Notes: a model not told the origin generated them from the letters alone. Counted from the first letter of the stretch, positions 1-7,541 are shown. The stretch: DNA of 11,581 nt from Prevotellaceae bacterium (GCA_031254635.1 JAIRUB010000111.1:1-11581), one strand, 5' to 3'. Numbers and translations: made by a program.

Positions 1-387
1 CATGCGGCCTACGGCATCTTTAATATCAATGTTGCCGCTTTGCGTAGCCCTGCTGAGCGCGTACAAAAGCGCCATTACAATAGCTACTAGCAACAAACCA
101 ACTAATACGCCCACAAGAGCCAGCAGCGCTTTACTACTGATAACTTCATAAAACGATATCCCTGTCCAGGCAAATCCAAGGAAAAAGTTTACCAGGTTGC
201 GGAAGGTGAAAAAATGCATCGGCATTTGCATATCGGCATCAGCACCTGCATCGCCCGAAGCATCGCTATTATCGCCCATACCGATAAAAGTCATAACTGT
301 TTGAATAACGAAAATAACACTAAAAGGGATAGACATTCCCCACATGATTTTCAGATATAAATCCAAAGATGTCCACCAGAGTTCCAT
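1..387 (-). CDS. NfeD-like membrane protein, partial (3' end outside window)
   Basis: The reading frame is open from the ATG at 387 back to the window edge (129 codons, no stop). It begins MELWWTSLDLYLKIMWGMSI. Hydrophobic segments lie at about residues 14-37, 64-82 and 87-111. Between the first two is an acidic, small-residue linker rich in Gly, Ala and Asp (about 38-54). The visible part ends in SGNIDIKDAVGRM. This layout, with membrane spans first and a 'DAVGR' approach to what would be a small beta-barrel domain, matches NfeD-like proteins of Bacteroidetes, which in this phylum often lie upstream of a flotillin/SPFH protein. Family knowledge suggests a role in membrane organisation, but no catalytic residues are visible. 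A flotillin gene would be expected just beyond position 1 on the minus strand. The family call is from remembered resemblance and is moderate; an integral membrane protein is near certain. Confidence 0.7.
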   Translation of the reverse strand, partial: MELWWTSLDLYLKIMWGMSIPFSVIFVIQTVMTFIGMGDNSDASGDAGADADMQMPMHFFTFRNLVNFFLGFAWTGISFYEVISSKALLALVGVLVGLLLVAIVMALLYALSRATQSGNIDIKDAVGRM

Positions 388-388
388 A

Positions 389-409
389 AGGCAATTAATT
401 TAATTGCCT
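389..409. repeat. Perfect 21-bp palindrome before the NfeD-like gene
   Basis: The bases AGGCAATTAA (389-398) and TTAATTGCCT (400-409) are exact reverse complements around a single central T at 399. The element ends one base before the start codon (387) of the minus-strand membrane protein gene, and it begins just downstream of the -7 box at 411-418. It therefore covers the expected transcription start and the ribosome-binding region. It could be an operator or a 5' UTR hairpin; with one loop base, a double-stranded DNA site fits better than a tight RNA hairpin. No Shine-Dalgarno sequence is visible. Confidence 0.55.
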
Positions 410-410
410 A

Positions 411-418
411 CAAAGATA
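411..418 (-). promoter_or_regulatory. Bacteroidetes-type -7 box for the NfeD-like gene
   Basis: Read on the minus strand, this is TATCTTTG, a full match to the Bacteroidetes primary sigma-factor -7 consensus TAnnTTTG, 23 bases before the ATG. The upstream side is very AT-rich. A TTG lies only 14 bases further upstream, closer than the usual 19-21, so the -33 element is weak or absent. Confidence 0.5.
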
Positions 419-507
419 CGAAATTATTATTACAAAAAATTATTTATTTCAAAATTTACGTTATCTTTACTTTAATAAAATAAAAAGCGGCTCGAAAGCC
501 ACTTCCC

Positions 508-881
508 GATAAAGGGATATTCAGTAAAATCAAAAAAATCTTGCTAATGGTAAAACATTTAGGCAGAATTTTGACGGGCATACCATAGAGCCATTGTTTA
601 ATCAAATGGAAAACACAGTGCAAACGCAAAAAATTTGATCAAGAGCAGGAATAGAACCCATCATCGGACACTTGAAAACAGATTACAGATTGGTACAAAA
701 CTACCTGTTTGAGGAAGCTGTCATACAAATCAATGCATTTATGGCTGCAACTGCATGGAATTTGAAGAAATTTATGGAAATATTAAAGAAAAAATTTGTT
801 CAACTCTTTTGGCCTATTTTTTTTCGGTGGATTTCCCTAAAATTTTATTGTGTCTGTCCGACAACCATCAGGGTGGGCTAA
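508..881 (+). pseudogene. IS5-type transposase remnant (C-terminal end, 5' truncated, frameshifted)
   Basis: Read in frame from about 651, the sequence gives AGIEPIIGHLKTDYRL and then a Gln-Asn-Tyr-Leu stretch, ending at a TAA (879-881). The IEP-IIGHLK segment carries the third catalytic acidic residue of IS4/IS5-superfamily DDE transposases and is typical of Bacteroidetes IS5-like elements. The hydrophobic tail and the final IRVG before the stop match how such elements finish. Upstream the frame is broken: an in-frame TGA lies at about 636-638, and KRKKFDQ is read in another frame just before RAGIEP. Further upstream, from 508, DKG then YS in the next frame resembles the second catalytic Asp region, but this is weak. 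The N-terminal two-thirds and the first catalytic Asp are absent. Any left inverted repeat is lost. The protein is not functional. Confidence 0.72.
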
Positions 882-992
882 ACAACGATATGTCGAAAAT
901 CTATTCGTAAGGAGCGACTAATTAAATCATGTCGGTTTTTCTACCTTTTTTCCGCTCGTTTGTCTTTGCTCCGTTATTTTTCAGTCCGTAAA
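882..992. other. Gene-free spacer between IS remnant and propeller gene
   Basis: No open frame of note on either strand. It probably includes the decayed right end of the insertion sequence (CAGGGTGGGCTA at 869-880 and on). The only secondary structure seen is a 4-bp stem (CGAC 915-918, GTCG 931-934) before a T run, which is too short to call a terminator. I see no convincing terminator for the minus-strand gene ending at 993. Confidence 0.5.
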
Positions 993-2792
993 TCAGTTCT
1001 CCTTTCGAGCCTCCTTGTTGCGATATGCTGCTAACAACCTTCCCTTGTTAGCGTCTTGTATGAGTTCTCCCCGTATTTGCCATTCGGGAACTACGGGGAT
1101 TTGACGGATAGTAATGGAATCCTTGTATACACACCCTAAAGAATCACTGACCAAGACTTGGTAGGTTTTATTGTAATAAATAATAAAATTCTGAGATGAT
1201 GAGACCCCTTCGTCCCATTCATATTTTTCGTACTCTCCTTTCAATCCGAGCATCAAGATATCGCCCTCAATAAATACCGAGTCGCAAGTAAATATAATGC
1301 GATGTTTATTACAATGGTGTAGTTTGGCAAGGAATACTTCATCTATTCTGGATGGTGTATAGAGGGTTGATTTCCGCAGTGTAGTGGTATCCCTAAAAAG
1401 CCCAGCAATAAAGATATGTCCCTCTTTATCAAAAGTCATAGCCATAGGATACTCTTCAGAAGTTCCTCCCATTGTAACCACTTCTTGTATTTGTCCATCA
1501 ATTCTATAAGAGGCGGTGAACACATCACAAAAAGCATTATTAATACCTATAGTATCCTTGTCGACTATTAAGGTGCCGGAATACAATCCTGTGGCAATAA
1601 TGTGCTTCCCGGGGTGATATGCCACACTCAATAAATTATCATAGCTTGTACTTCCTATTTGTTTTATCCATGCTATACCGTCAGTGTGGATTGCCGCAAG
1701 GAACATATCCTGATTACCATAAGAAGTTAATCCGCTCGGAACATTGCTTGGCAAGCTAGGAATTATACCAATAATATTTGGCAACTGAAGTTTTTTTGTT
1801 GAAAAAATATTAATATTAAGAAAATTAGAAAAATTTCCTCCCAATATTAACAGTCCTTCCTCGGTAGCAGTCAGGCTGGTTATTTCCGCGTTTGCGGCCT
1901 CTAAAACACTGTAGACATCATCTATATTGCCATACTCGTCAAAACGGGCGGTAAAAATAACTGCTGCTCCTTCCTGTACAGGTGTAAGCATAGTTCCGTT
2001 AATATCTGTTGGCGCATTGCAAATACCGGCAATCCACAGATTGTTACCATGATGGCATAAGGCTGTAATCCGATTTTCTCCGTACTCGCTGTAAAACTGT
2101 TGTGCCCATAATGTTTGACCAAGAGAGTCAAGGCAAATTACCATAGCATTAGCTATAGAAGTGGCATCCAGAGAAAAGTCCTCACCCTCTAATTGGCGGG
2201 AAAAATAGCCGGCAAAATAAATATTGCCGATACTATCAGTAGTAATAGCCTTAATGTAGTCGTTACGCACAGCGCCGAAAGATTTAACCCATTTAGCATC
2301 TCCTTCGGGAGAGTACGCTCCTATAAAGAGATTGATTCTTCTTTTACCGGTAGTTAAGCCGCCAAAGTCAGCATTCTTCCCGGATACCCCGGCAATAATA
2401 ATATCTCCCAATGGAGAAAGTGTCATTGCCGTAGGATAGTCATCATTAATGCCTCCGGCCGACTTAGCCCATTTCGGCAGTCCGTCCGGGTCGAATTTGG
2501 CAATAAAAATATCTTGTCCTCCATAAGGGGGTAGGGTTAAATGTTCGAAGCGAATAGTGTCGGCATAACTTCCCGATAAAAAAACATTACCTGCCGTATC
2601 ACAGACTGCTGCGCATACATGATTATCCTGCGCTCCGGAGGCTTGTATGGCCCAATGCCAACGCAATTGCTGCGCCTGAGCAGGGATGTACAGTGCTAAA
2701 AGGAAAAATAGCAACAAGGTAAAAGGTAAATCCCGTAACTTATAACTTGTCACTCGCAACTTGTTAGTTTGATTATTTATTGATTTGTTCAT
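993..2792 (-). CDS. Exported SBBP-like seven-blade beta-propeller protein with Ig-like domain
   Basis: A 599-residue secreted protein. Residues 23-41 form a hydrophobic signal segment ending AQA, with cleavage expected before the Gln pair. The n-region is unusually long (about 21 residues). It contains KLR twice, seven residues apart (11-13 and 18-20), encoded by a heptanucleotide repeat. In-frame TTG (codon 12) and GTG (codon 14) are possible later starts. Seven repeats follow, opening near residues 47, 108, 168, 229, 293, 375 and 438. They share a W-A/V-K start, an ND/EY turn, GN-I/V-hydrophobic-AG and a closing F-x-A-K/R-x-x-x-x-G strand. This matches beta-propeller repeats of the SBBP class, and seven is a full ring. 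An Ig-like domain spans about 494-565. The protein ends in a charged Lys/Arg/Glu tail with no T9SS C-terminal domain. It is probably co-transcribed with the gene ending at 2814. It is likely surface or secreted; the ligand is unknown. Confidence 0.8.
   Translation of the reverse strand: MNKSINNQTNKLRVTSYKLRDLPFTLLLFFLLALYIPAQAQQLRWHWAIQASGAQDNHVCAAVCDTAGNVFLSGSYADTIRFEHLTLPPYGGQDIFIAKFDPDGLPKWAKSAGGINDDYPTAMTLSPLGDIIIAGVSGKNADFGGLTTGKRRINLFIGAYSPEGDAKWVKSFGAVRNDYIKAITTDSIGNIYFAGYFSRQLEGEDFSLDATSIANAMVICLDSLGQTLWAQQFYSEYGENRITALCHHGNNLWIAGICNAPTDINGTMLTPVQEGAAVIFTARFDEYGNIDDVYSVLEAANAEITSLTATEEGLLILGGNFSNFLNINIFSTKKLQLPNIIGIIPSLPSNVPSGLTSYGNQDMFLAAIHTDGIAWIKQIGSTSYDNLLSVAYHPGKHIIATGLYSGTLIVDKDTIGINNAFCDVFTASYRIDGQIQEVVTMGGTSEEYPMAMTFDKEGHIFIAGLFRDTTTLRKSTLYTPSRIDEVFLAKLHHCNKHRIIFTCDSVFIEGDILMLGLKGEYEKYEWDEGVSSSQNFIIYYNKTYQVLVSDSLGCVYKDSITIRQIPVVPEWQIRGELIQDANKGRLLAAYRNKEARKEN
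2735..2769. repeat. Degenerate heptanucleotide repeat, five units, inside a signal-peptide region
   Basis: On the plus strand the bases fall into five consecutive 7-base units: GTAACTT, ATAACTT, GTCACTC, GCAACTT and GTTAGTT (consensus GTAACTT). On the minus strand they are translated as part of the n-region of the propeller protein; because 7 and 3 share no factor, the protein pattern repeats every 7 residues (KLR at 11 and 18). From memory, related AAGTTAC-type heptamers are scattered in Bacteroidetes genomes and give VTSYKL-type peptides when translated. Confidence 0.7.
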
Positions 2793-2806
2793 TTGCTAAT
2801 TCATTT

Positions 2807-2827
2807 TTAATTCTCAACTCTTAATGA
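2807..2827. repeat. Second heptamer patch at the stop codon of the sorting-domain gene
   Basis: Three 7-base units, TTAATTC, TCAACTC and TTAATGA, lie in register. The stop codon of the minus-strand gene (2814-2816) falls within the middle unit. The unit sequence differs from the GTAACTT type 40 bases away, so this is a second variant of the same kind of repeat. With only three degenerate units the call is weaker, and it gains support mainly from the neighbouring patch. Confidence 0.45.
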
Positions 2828-4478
2828 ATACCCACGTTAACGGCCCGTTTAAGGTGTGTAGCTGGAGGATGTACTGTCCCTGCGGCAGGTTGGTGATGTT
2901 AATTTGTATGGCCGTTTCGTTGCCCGGGCGCGTGGTTTCGTTATATATAGAAGTGCCGCTGATGTCAATAATACGATAGAAAGTGATACCTGAAGGAACG
3001 ATTACATTCAATACATAATCGGCAGGATTGGGGTAGAGTATAATCGAGTTATTGTCGTTCTCATCAATGACTATGGAATATTCAAAGGAGGCTTCACAGC
3101 CGGTTTGCTTACCGGTGAGCGTTAATACAGCCGTGTAGCTTCCCGATGCAGCATAGTGGTGCAGCGAGATGGAACGGTAGTCGGAGGGTGAACTGTCGCC
3201 GAAATCTAAATTATAATAAAAAAGATTGGCGGCATAATTCTCAATATCGAAAATCACATCCTTGCCTGAAGCTATAATCGTTATTTCCGGCGTTTCCACA
3301 GGAATTATTGATACAGTTACGCTATCGGTAAGCGTAAGGCAGCTATTGCCCGCCTGTGCAATATATACCGTTGTTTTTTCAGGATATACCAAATTGCCTT
3401 CTATAAATGTCAGTTCGCCATAATCGTTACGTTCAAACCACTGTACCGGTACATTAGAAGTAGCGTTTAAGTACAAATGTGTGCGTGCACAATGGAAAAC
3501 ATCGTGATGCTCCAACAAGAGCGTCGGTGCAATTTCAACATTAATAGTTACGGTATCGTATGCCGACTCAGCATTACACTGTTGTCCTTCGGCCATCAGG
3601 ATGTAAGCAGTCGTTGTTGCAGGTTGAAGCAAGGTGTCTTTGAATGGTACAAAAGGATTTGCCGTATTAGCTTCCCGCCAGAAAAAGTCTCCTTCACCAA
3701 CAGCGGAAAGTTGTACTGTTTGTCCCAGGCAGATAGTGGTATCGCGCGTGATACTGTGAACCACCGGAAAAGGCATGGTATTGGTTACATAATAAGCTGT
3801 CTGTAACATATCGCTCCCGCCTTCGCTGTAAGTGTAGGCTGTTTCTACGGTTACAAATACAGGAAAACTGTAATAGGGTACATACCACAGGTACTTTTCT
3901 ATAGTTACCGTAGTAGTATTAAAACTGGTTTCTACATAACTGTCGATGGTTTTGATGCGGGTCGCATTACAAAGAAGACGCCCATCGGGGAGGATAATGT
4001 CACCCTGTCCGTCAACTTCAAGCACATAGCTGCCATCAATCATGGATGTGATACCGGAACGGGTATAGAGACCTGTAGCATGATAAGTTGTAGAGTCGCG
4101 CCGTCCGGCCACAAGTGGGTAAGGTAATTTATTACAGGGCTCAAGAAGGTTTACAATTTTACGATTATTTTCCCAGCCAAAAAAATAATTCCCTTGAGTG
4201 TGGGCTATAAAGTGAAAGGTGTTGGGGCCTTCTATAAGGTCTGTTTGATTACCAACAGCTTGAGTGGTGCTAATAATTCTTATATCAAGGGTGTCGAGTT
4301 GACTGAAGTCCCACAATAGATTACTTCCACCCGAAGAAAGTTCAGGGAAAGATACAATTTGCACGGTGTCGGGCGGTGGGGAAATCCCTGTTTGATGGAC
4401 AAAATACCAGCGCGGTTGAGCCCTGCTATTAATAACCAACACAAGGCCTAAGCAAACTAAGAATAGCGACTTTTTCAT
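2814..4478 (-). CDS. Secreted protein with Ig-like and PKD-like domains and T9SS type A sorting domain
   Basis: A 554-residue exported protein. Residues 1-20 are a standard signal peptide (MKKSLFLVCLGLVLVINSRA), cleaved before Gln21. Residues 21-235 form a beta-rich region I do not recognise. Two Ig-like modules follow: about 241-315 starting at TRDTTICLGQTVQLSA, and about 316-392. Each has a paired-cysteine layout and a T-x-x-Y-I strand near its end. A PKD-like domain spans about 395-470, with DFGDSSPSDY at 425-434 and a SGSYTAVLTLTG strand. Residues 478-554 are a C-terminal sorting domain: ILYPNPADYVLNV opens it and LPQGQYILQL lies before the end, as in the T9SS type A family (TIGR04183). 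Such proteins cross the outer membrane by the Por/T9SS machinery and are released or anchored on A-LPS. The gene is the first of a two-gene unit, with a strong promoter at 4509-4539. The substrate is unknown. Confidence 0.85.
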   Translation of the reverse strand: MKKSLFLVCLGLVLVINSRAQPRWYFVHQTGISPPPDTVQIVSFPELSSGGSNLLWDFSQLDTLDIRIISTTQAVGNQTDLIEGPNTFHFIAHTQGNYFFGWENNRKIVNLLEPCNKLPYPLVAGRRDSTTYHATGLYTRSGITSMIDGSYVLEVDGQGDIILPDGRLLCNATRIKTIDSYVETSFNTTTVTIEKYLWYVPYYSFPVFVTVETAYTYSEGGSDMLQTAYYVTNTMPFPVVHSITRDTTICLGQTVQLSAVGEGDFFWREANTANPFVPFKDTLLQPATTTAYILMAEGQQCNAESAYDTVTINVEIAPTLLLEHHDVFHCARTHLYLNATSNVPVQWFERNDYGELTFIEGNLVYPEKTTVYIAQAGNSCLTLTDSVTVSIIPVETPEITIIASGKDVIFDIENYAANLFYYNLDFGDSSPSDYRSISLHHYAASGSYTAVLTLTGKQTGCEASFEYSIVIDENDNNSIILYPNPADYVLNVIVPSGITFYRIIDISGTSIYNETTRPGNETAIQINITNLPQGQYILQLHTLNGPLTWVFIKS

Positions 4479-4508
4479 AAGGTCAAAGGTCTACAAATGA
4501 ATAATCAA

Positions 4509-4539
4509 CAAATATAAGATTTTTTTTTATAAAAACAAA
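4509..4539 (-). promoter_or_regulatory. Bacteroidetes promoter (-33 TTTG, 19-nt spacer, -7 TATATTTG)
   Basis: On the minus strand, TTTG (4539-4536) is followed by 19 bases and then TATATTTG (4516-4509), an exact fit to the Bacteroidetes consensus TTTG-N19/21-TAnnTTTG. The ATG it serves is at 4478, leaving a 5' UTR of about 25 bases. This should drive the two exported-protein genes ending at 2814 and 993. The spacer is almost pure A/T, with runs of A and T that could bend the DNA. Confidence 0.7.
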
Positions 4540-4578
4540 ATTTGAAATTATTTTTATTTTTTTATAAAAAATAATTAC

Positions 4579-4586
4579 TATCTTAG
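4579..4586 (+). promoter_or_regulatory. Possible -7 box for the RHS operon
   Basis: TATCTTAG differs from TAnnTTTG at one base and stands 26 bases before the ATG at 4613. No TTG lies 19-21 bases upstream; the nearest is 34 bases away. The surrounding 4520-4580 stretch is almost entirely A and T. It is the best candidate for a plus-strand start in the divergent 134-bp region, but it is weak. Confidence 0.35.
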
Positions 4587-4612
4587 CAGTTCCAAACCAT
4601 AGCATTTATACT

Positions 4613-7522
4613 ATGAAAAGACCTTTGTTTCCCTCAATTTATTGTTTATTATTGCTTTATTGGACTTTCCCCTTGCTTATGGCGCAGGATGCCGTGCCGA
4701 ATTTATTATCTTCGCAAACCCGTGATTTTTTCCATACGGTATCGCATTACACCGGTACCGTGAATATGTCTATTCCTTTGTACGTGTACAAAGACCGAGA
4801 TTTTGAAATTCCCATCAGTTTATCCTATAATGCTTCGGGGTTTATTCCTTCAAAGCGCGAAGGCCCTGTGGGCCTGAACTGGGCTTTAAATGCCGGCGGC
4901 GCAGTAGTACGCAAGGTCAACGGTCTGCCCGATGATTCTAATGGAAAAAAGCAAAATGGAGAAAGAGTCTCTCCAATGGGATTATGGACAGGCATTAAAG
5001 AGAATAAGATGGCAAACCTGAATAAACAGGATATTTTTACATTAACAGTGGGAGAAGAAAGAGATGGTGTATGGGCTACGGGTAGCGATGTGGAACTATC
5101 GCCCGACGAGTTTAGCTTTGTAGCCCCCGGATTGAGCGGCTGGTTCTTTATTAACTTCGATGGAACAATAAAGTGCGGCGGCGACCGGCCCTTTGTGGTT
5201 AACTTAGACGGCATGGGCAAACAGCCGGCTAAGGGGACAACGGTAGTATATTCCACCATTTTAATTACTGCTGATAATGGTTATAATTATGTATTTGGAG
5301 GAGATAACGCCGAAAAAGAATACTCAATTCATTATCCGAAAGAAACTACCGACTCTATAGCTGTGCTTACTGCCTGGCACTTGAAAAGAATTGTGGCGCC
5401 AAACGGTAGAACAGTAGAATATAACTATAGACCCTTTAACCGGAAAAACGATTATTTGTATAATGTGTTGATTGAGCAGGAAGGAGAAGCAGAAAGTACC
5501 GGTTATAATTCTTTTATAGCTGTTCATCCTCCGAAAGGAATAGCGGTATTAAAAAATATCAGCAAGACGGTGTATTTGGATAATATTACCATAGATTCCA
5601 CGGTTATTCAATGTTCTTATTCGGAAAAAGATTTTCAGTTTTACGGAGGCCTCTCTCCCAATGTTTTTTATGGGCCAATTGATCTTAAATTAGATAGAAT
5701 TACTGTGGCGAATAATCAGAAAGAAATAACCCGATTTCTATTTAGCTTCAACTATTCCGGTTCTGCCATAAAAGAATATCCTCGACTATTCTTAAGCACA
5801 GTGTCGGAGCAAGGGCTTTTATCATATGTTTTTGATTATTATAGTCAGCAAGTCTACCCTGATCCAAGCACCTGCAACATAGACTATTGGGGGTTTTTGA
5901 CAAGTCAATTGGCTCAAGCATCGCTAATCCCTGAGGCGACGTTTAACTGGAGTGATTTCACTTATACAGGGTCGGAGCGTAGTCCTGACAGTACTTATTT
6001 CCAGCTTGGTTTATTAAAAAGCATTTCTTATCCCACTAAGGGGAAAACGACCTTTTTTTATGAACCGAATAAATATACCCGGCGGTTAGAACGGCGTAAT
6101 AGTGGTAATTACTTTCCTGCCTTATACGCAATAAACGGATTTACCGGAGGCGCGCGGATTTTAGCAGTGGAAAACACCAACGGGGCAACTATCCAGCGAA
6201 CAAGCTACAGTTATCCGGCAGGTGGTATCTTAATGAACTGGCCAACATATTATCGTACTTATTTGCAAGATACTTGGCTTGCTTGGTTTGATGTTCGAAA
6301 ATTCTTTGCACAGTCTTACTCTTATGCCGTAAATCATTATCCGGGAGAACCCTTTATTCATTATCCTGAAGTGATAGAAACAAAGAGCAGTGGAGAGGGC
6401 TATGTTCATTATAAATACACTAATTACCTGGACAGGCCTGATATTGCAGATTTTCGCCGTAAAACTCATGCCAACACCGATGGACTGTCGAGTTTGACTA
6501 TGTGGACGAATCTGCAGGTCTTGTATAGCAGCCGTTATTTTGAACGGGGCCTGCTTACGGACAGGCTCGTTTACAATGCCTCCAATCAGTTGGTGGAAAA
6601 AAGCCATTTTGAGTATTCCGGAATTGCTGATTATCCCGACAAATGGATTGCCGGATTATCAATGGGGTATTTCCAGGTTTATTCCTATAAAATATACCAT
6701 TGCCCCATAGGAATTAAAACTGAAACGCACAGCCAATACCTTAATGGAGAAGCGGTGACTACAACTGTAAATTATACTTATAATACCACTTGGAATAACG
6801 CCTATCCTGCTACCCAGACTACTACCGGCGGCGATGGAACACAAATAAAAACCCTTTACCACTACATAGACGGTCCGCGCGATAATGCCCCCTACGCCGC
6901 CATGCGGGCAAAGAACATACGCAATATCCCCGTAGAAACCATCACTTATAAAAACGACGCTGTTGTGGCTGCCTCCTTAATTAATTTCCGGCCATTCCCG
7001 GAAATATCGAGTAACCGCTGGAACATCTATCCCTCGGAAGTCTTGGCTTTGGAAACAACTGCCCCGATTACCGACTACGATACGGAAACTATTGACAGTC
7101 GTTTGAAAGTTAAGATGACCTGTGAACGGTACGACGACTTTGGCAATGTCTTGCAACAACGCGATGAAGACGGCATTACGGTAAGCTATCTTTGGTCTTA
7201 CAACGGGCTGCATAAATTAGCCGAGGCAGTAGGCGCTACTTACCAGGAGGTGCAAGCAGCGGTTGGAAATATGAACCTTGCACCGGAAGTGCCCGATGCC
7301 GCCTATCTCAACAATATGCAGCTTTTACGCAACTCACTACCTCAGGCGCTGATAACAAACTACACCTACAAGCCCCTGGTAGGCCTGACCTCCCAAACGG
7401 GGCCAAACGGACTGATTACCTATTATGAATACGATGAATTGAACCGCTTGAAAACAGTACGCGACCATGAGCGGAATGTTGTAAAGGAATATGGCTATTA
7501 TTATCATGAGCAAAATAACTAA
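4613..7522 (+). CDS. Exported RHS/YD-repeat family protein, first of a pair
   Basis: A 969-residue protein. The signal peptide covers residues 1-24, ending LLMA before Gln25, a cleavage pattern common in Bacteroidetes. The N-terminal part (about 30-110) has the shell motifs of the family: a TGTVNMSIPL strand, ISLSYNASGF, and GLNWALNAGG at 87-96. The centre (about 120-850) is rich in Tyr and beta strands, including TTFFYEPNKY near 479-490 and GGARILAVENTNG near 511-523. Near the end are VSYLWSYNG (about 855-863), then YKPLVGLTSQTGPNG, then a canonical YD repeat, YEYDELNRLKTVRD, at 938-951. It has no RHS core, no toxin tip and no sorting domain. This length and ending look normal for the Bacteroidetes members that precede a DUF6443 protein, so I read it as complete. 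Family proteins form beta-barrel shells; the specific role is unknown. The next gene starts 19 bp downstream and is probably co-transcribed. Confidence 0.82.
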   Translation: MKRPLFPSIYCLLLLYWTFPLLMAQDAVPNLLSSQTRDFFHTVSHYTGTVNMSIPLYVYKDRDFEIPISLSYNASGFIPSKREGPVGLNWALNAGGAVVRKVNGLPDDSNGKKQNGERVSPMGLWTGIKENKMANLNKQDIFTLTVGEERDGVWATGSDVELSPDEFSFVAPGLSGWFFINFDGTIKCGGDRPFVVNLDGMGKQPAKGTTVVYSTILITADNGYNYVFGGDNAEKEYSIHYPKETTDSIAVLTAWHLKRIVAPNGRTVEYNYRPFNRKNDYLYNVLIEQEGEAESTGYNSFIAVHPPKGIAVLKNISKTVYLDNITIDSTVIQCSYSEKDFQFYGGLSPNVFYGPIDLKLDRITVANNQKEITRFLFSFNYSGSAIKEYPRLFLSTVSEQGLLSYVFDYYSQQVYPDPSTCNIDYWGFLTSQLAQASLIPEATFNWSDFTYTGSERSPDSTYFQLGLLKSISYPTKGKTTFFYEPNKYTRRLERRNSGNYFPALYAINGFTGGARILAVENTNGATIQRTSYSYPAGGILMNWPTYYRTYLQDTWLAWFDVRKFFAQSYSYAVNHYPGEPFIHYPEVIETKSSGEGYVHYKYTNYLDRPDIADFRRKTHANTDGLSSLTMWTNLQVLYSSRYFERGLLTDRLVYNASNQLVEKSHFEYSGIADYPDKWIAGLSMGYFQVYSYKIYHCPIGIKTETHSQYLNGEAVTTTVNYTYNTTWNNAYPATQTTTGGDGTQIKTLYHYIDGPRDNAPYAAMRAKNIRNIPVETITYKNDAVVAASLINFRPFPEISSNRWNIYPSEVLALETTAPITDYDTETIDSRLKVKMTCERYDDFGNVLQQRDEDGITVSYLWSYNGLHKLAEAVGATYQEVQAAVGNMNLAPEVPDAAYLNNMQLLRNSLPQALITNYTYKPLVGLTSQTGPNGLITYYEYDELNRLKTVRDHERNVVKEYGYYYHEQNN

Positions 7523-7528
7523 CCGGAT

Positions 7529-7533
7529 AAGGA
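7529..7533 (+). promoter_or_regulatory. Shine-Dalgarno-like site for the second RHS gene
   Basis: AAGGA lies 8 bases before the ATG at 7542, within the 19-bp gap after the first RHS gene. Shine-Dalgarno sites are rare in Bacteroidetes. It supports the ATG at 7542, and that start is followed at once by a good signal peptide. Confidence 0.45.
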
Positions 7534-7541
7534 AATATACC

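Noticed and set aside
672..881. Separate small gene starting at the TTG at 672.
   Set aside because: The transposase similarity continues in the same frame upstream of 672 (AGIEPIIGH), so the start is arbitrary and the stretch is only the end of a broken transposase.
915..940. Possible plus-strand terminator: CGAC / GTCG stem followed by a T run.
   Set aside because: A 4-bp stem with a 12-base AT-rich loop is too weak, and no live plus-strand gene precedes it.
489..1011. Inverted copies of GGCTCGAAAG (489-498) and CTTTCGAGCC (1002-1011) bracketing the IS remnant, which could be terminal repeats.
   Set aside because: The match is exactly 10 bases and does not extend on either side; one such pair is expected about by chance in a kilobase, and the right copy lies within the coding end of the propeller gene.
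4521..4580. A/T runs in the divergent region as a replication origin or a terminator.
   Set aside because: There are no DnaA-box-like repeats and no GC-rich stem; AT-richness is explained by the divergent promoters.
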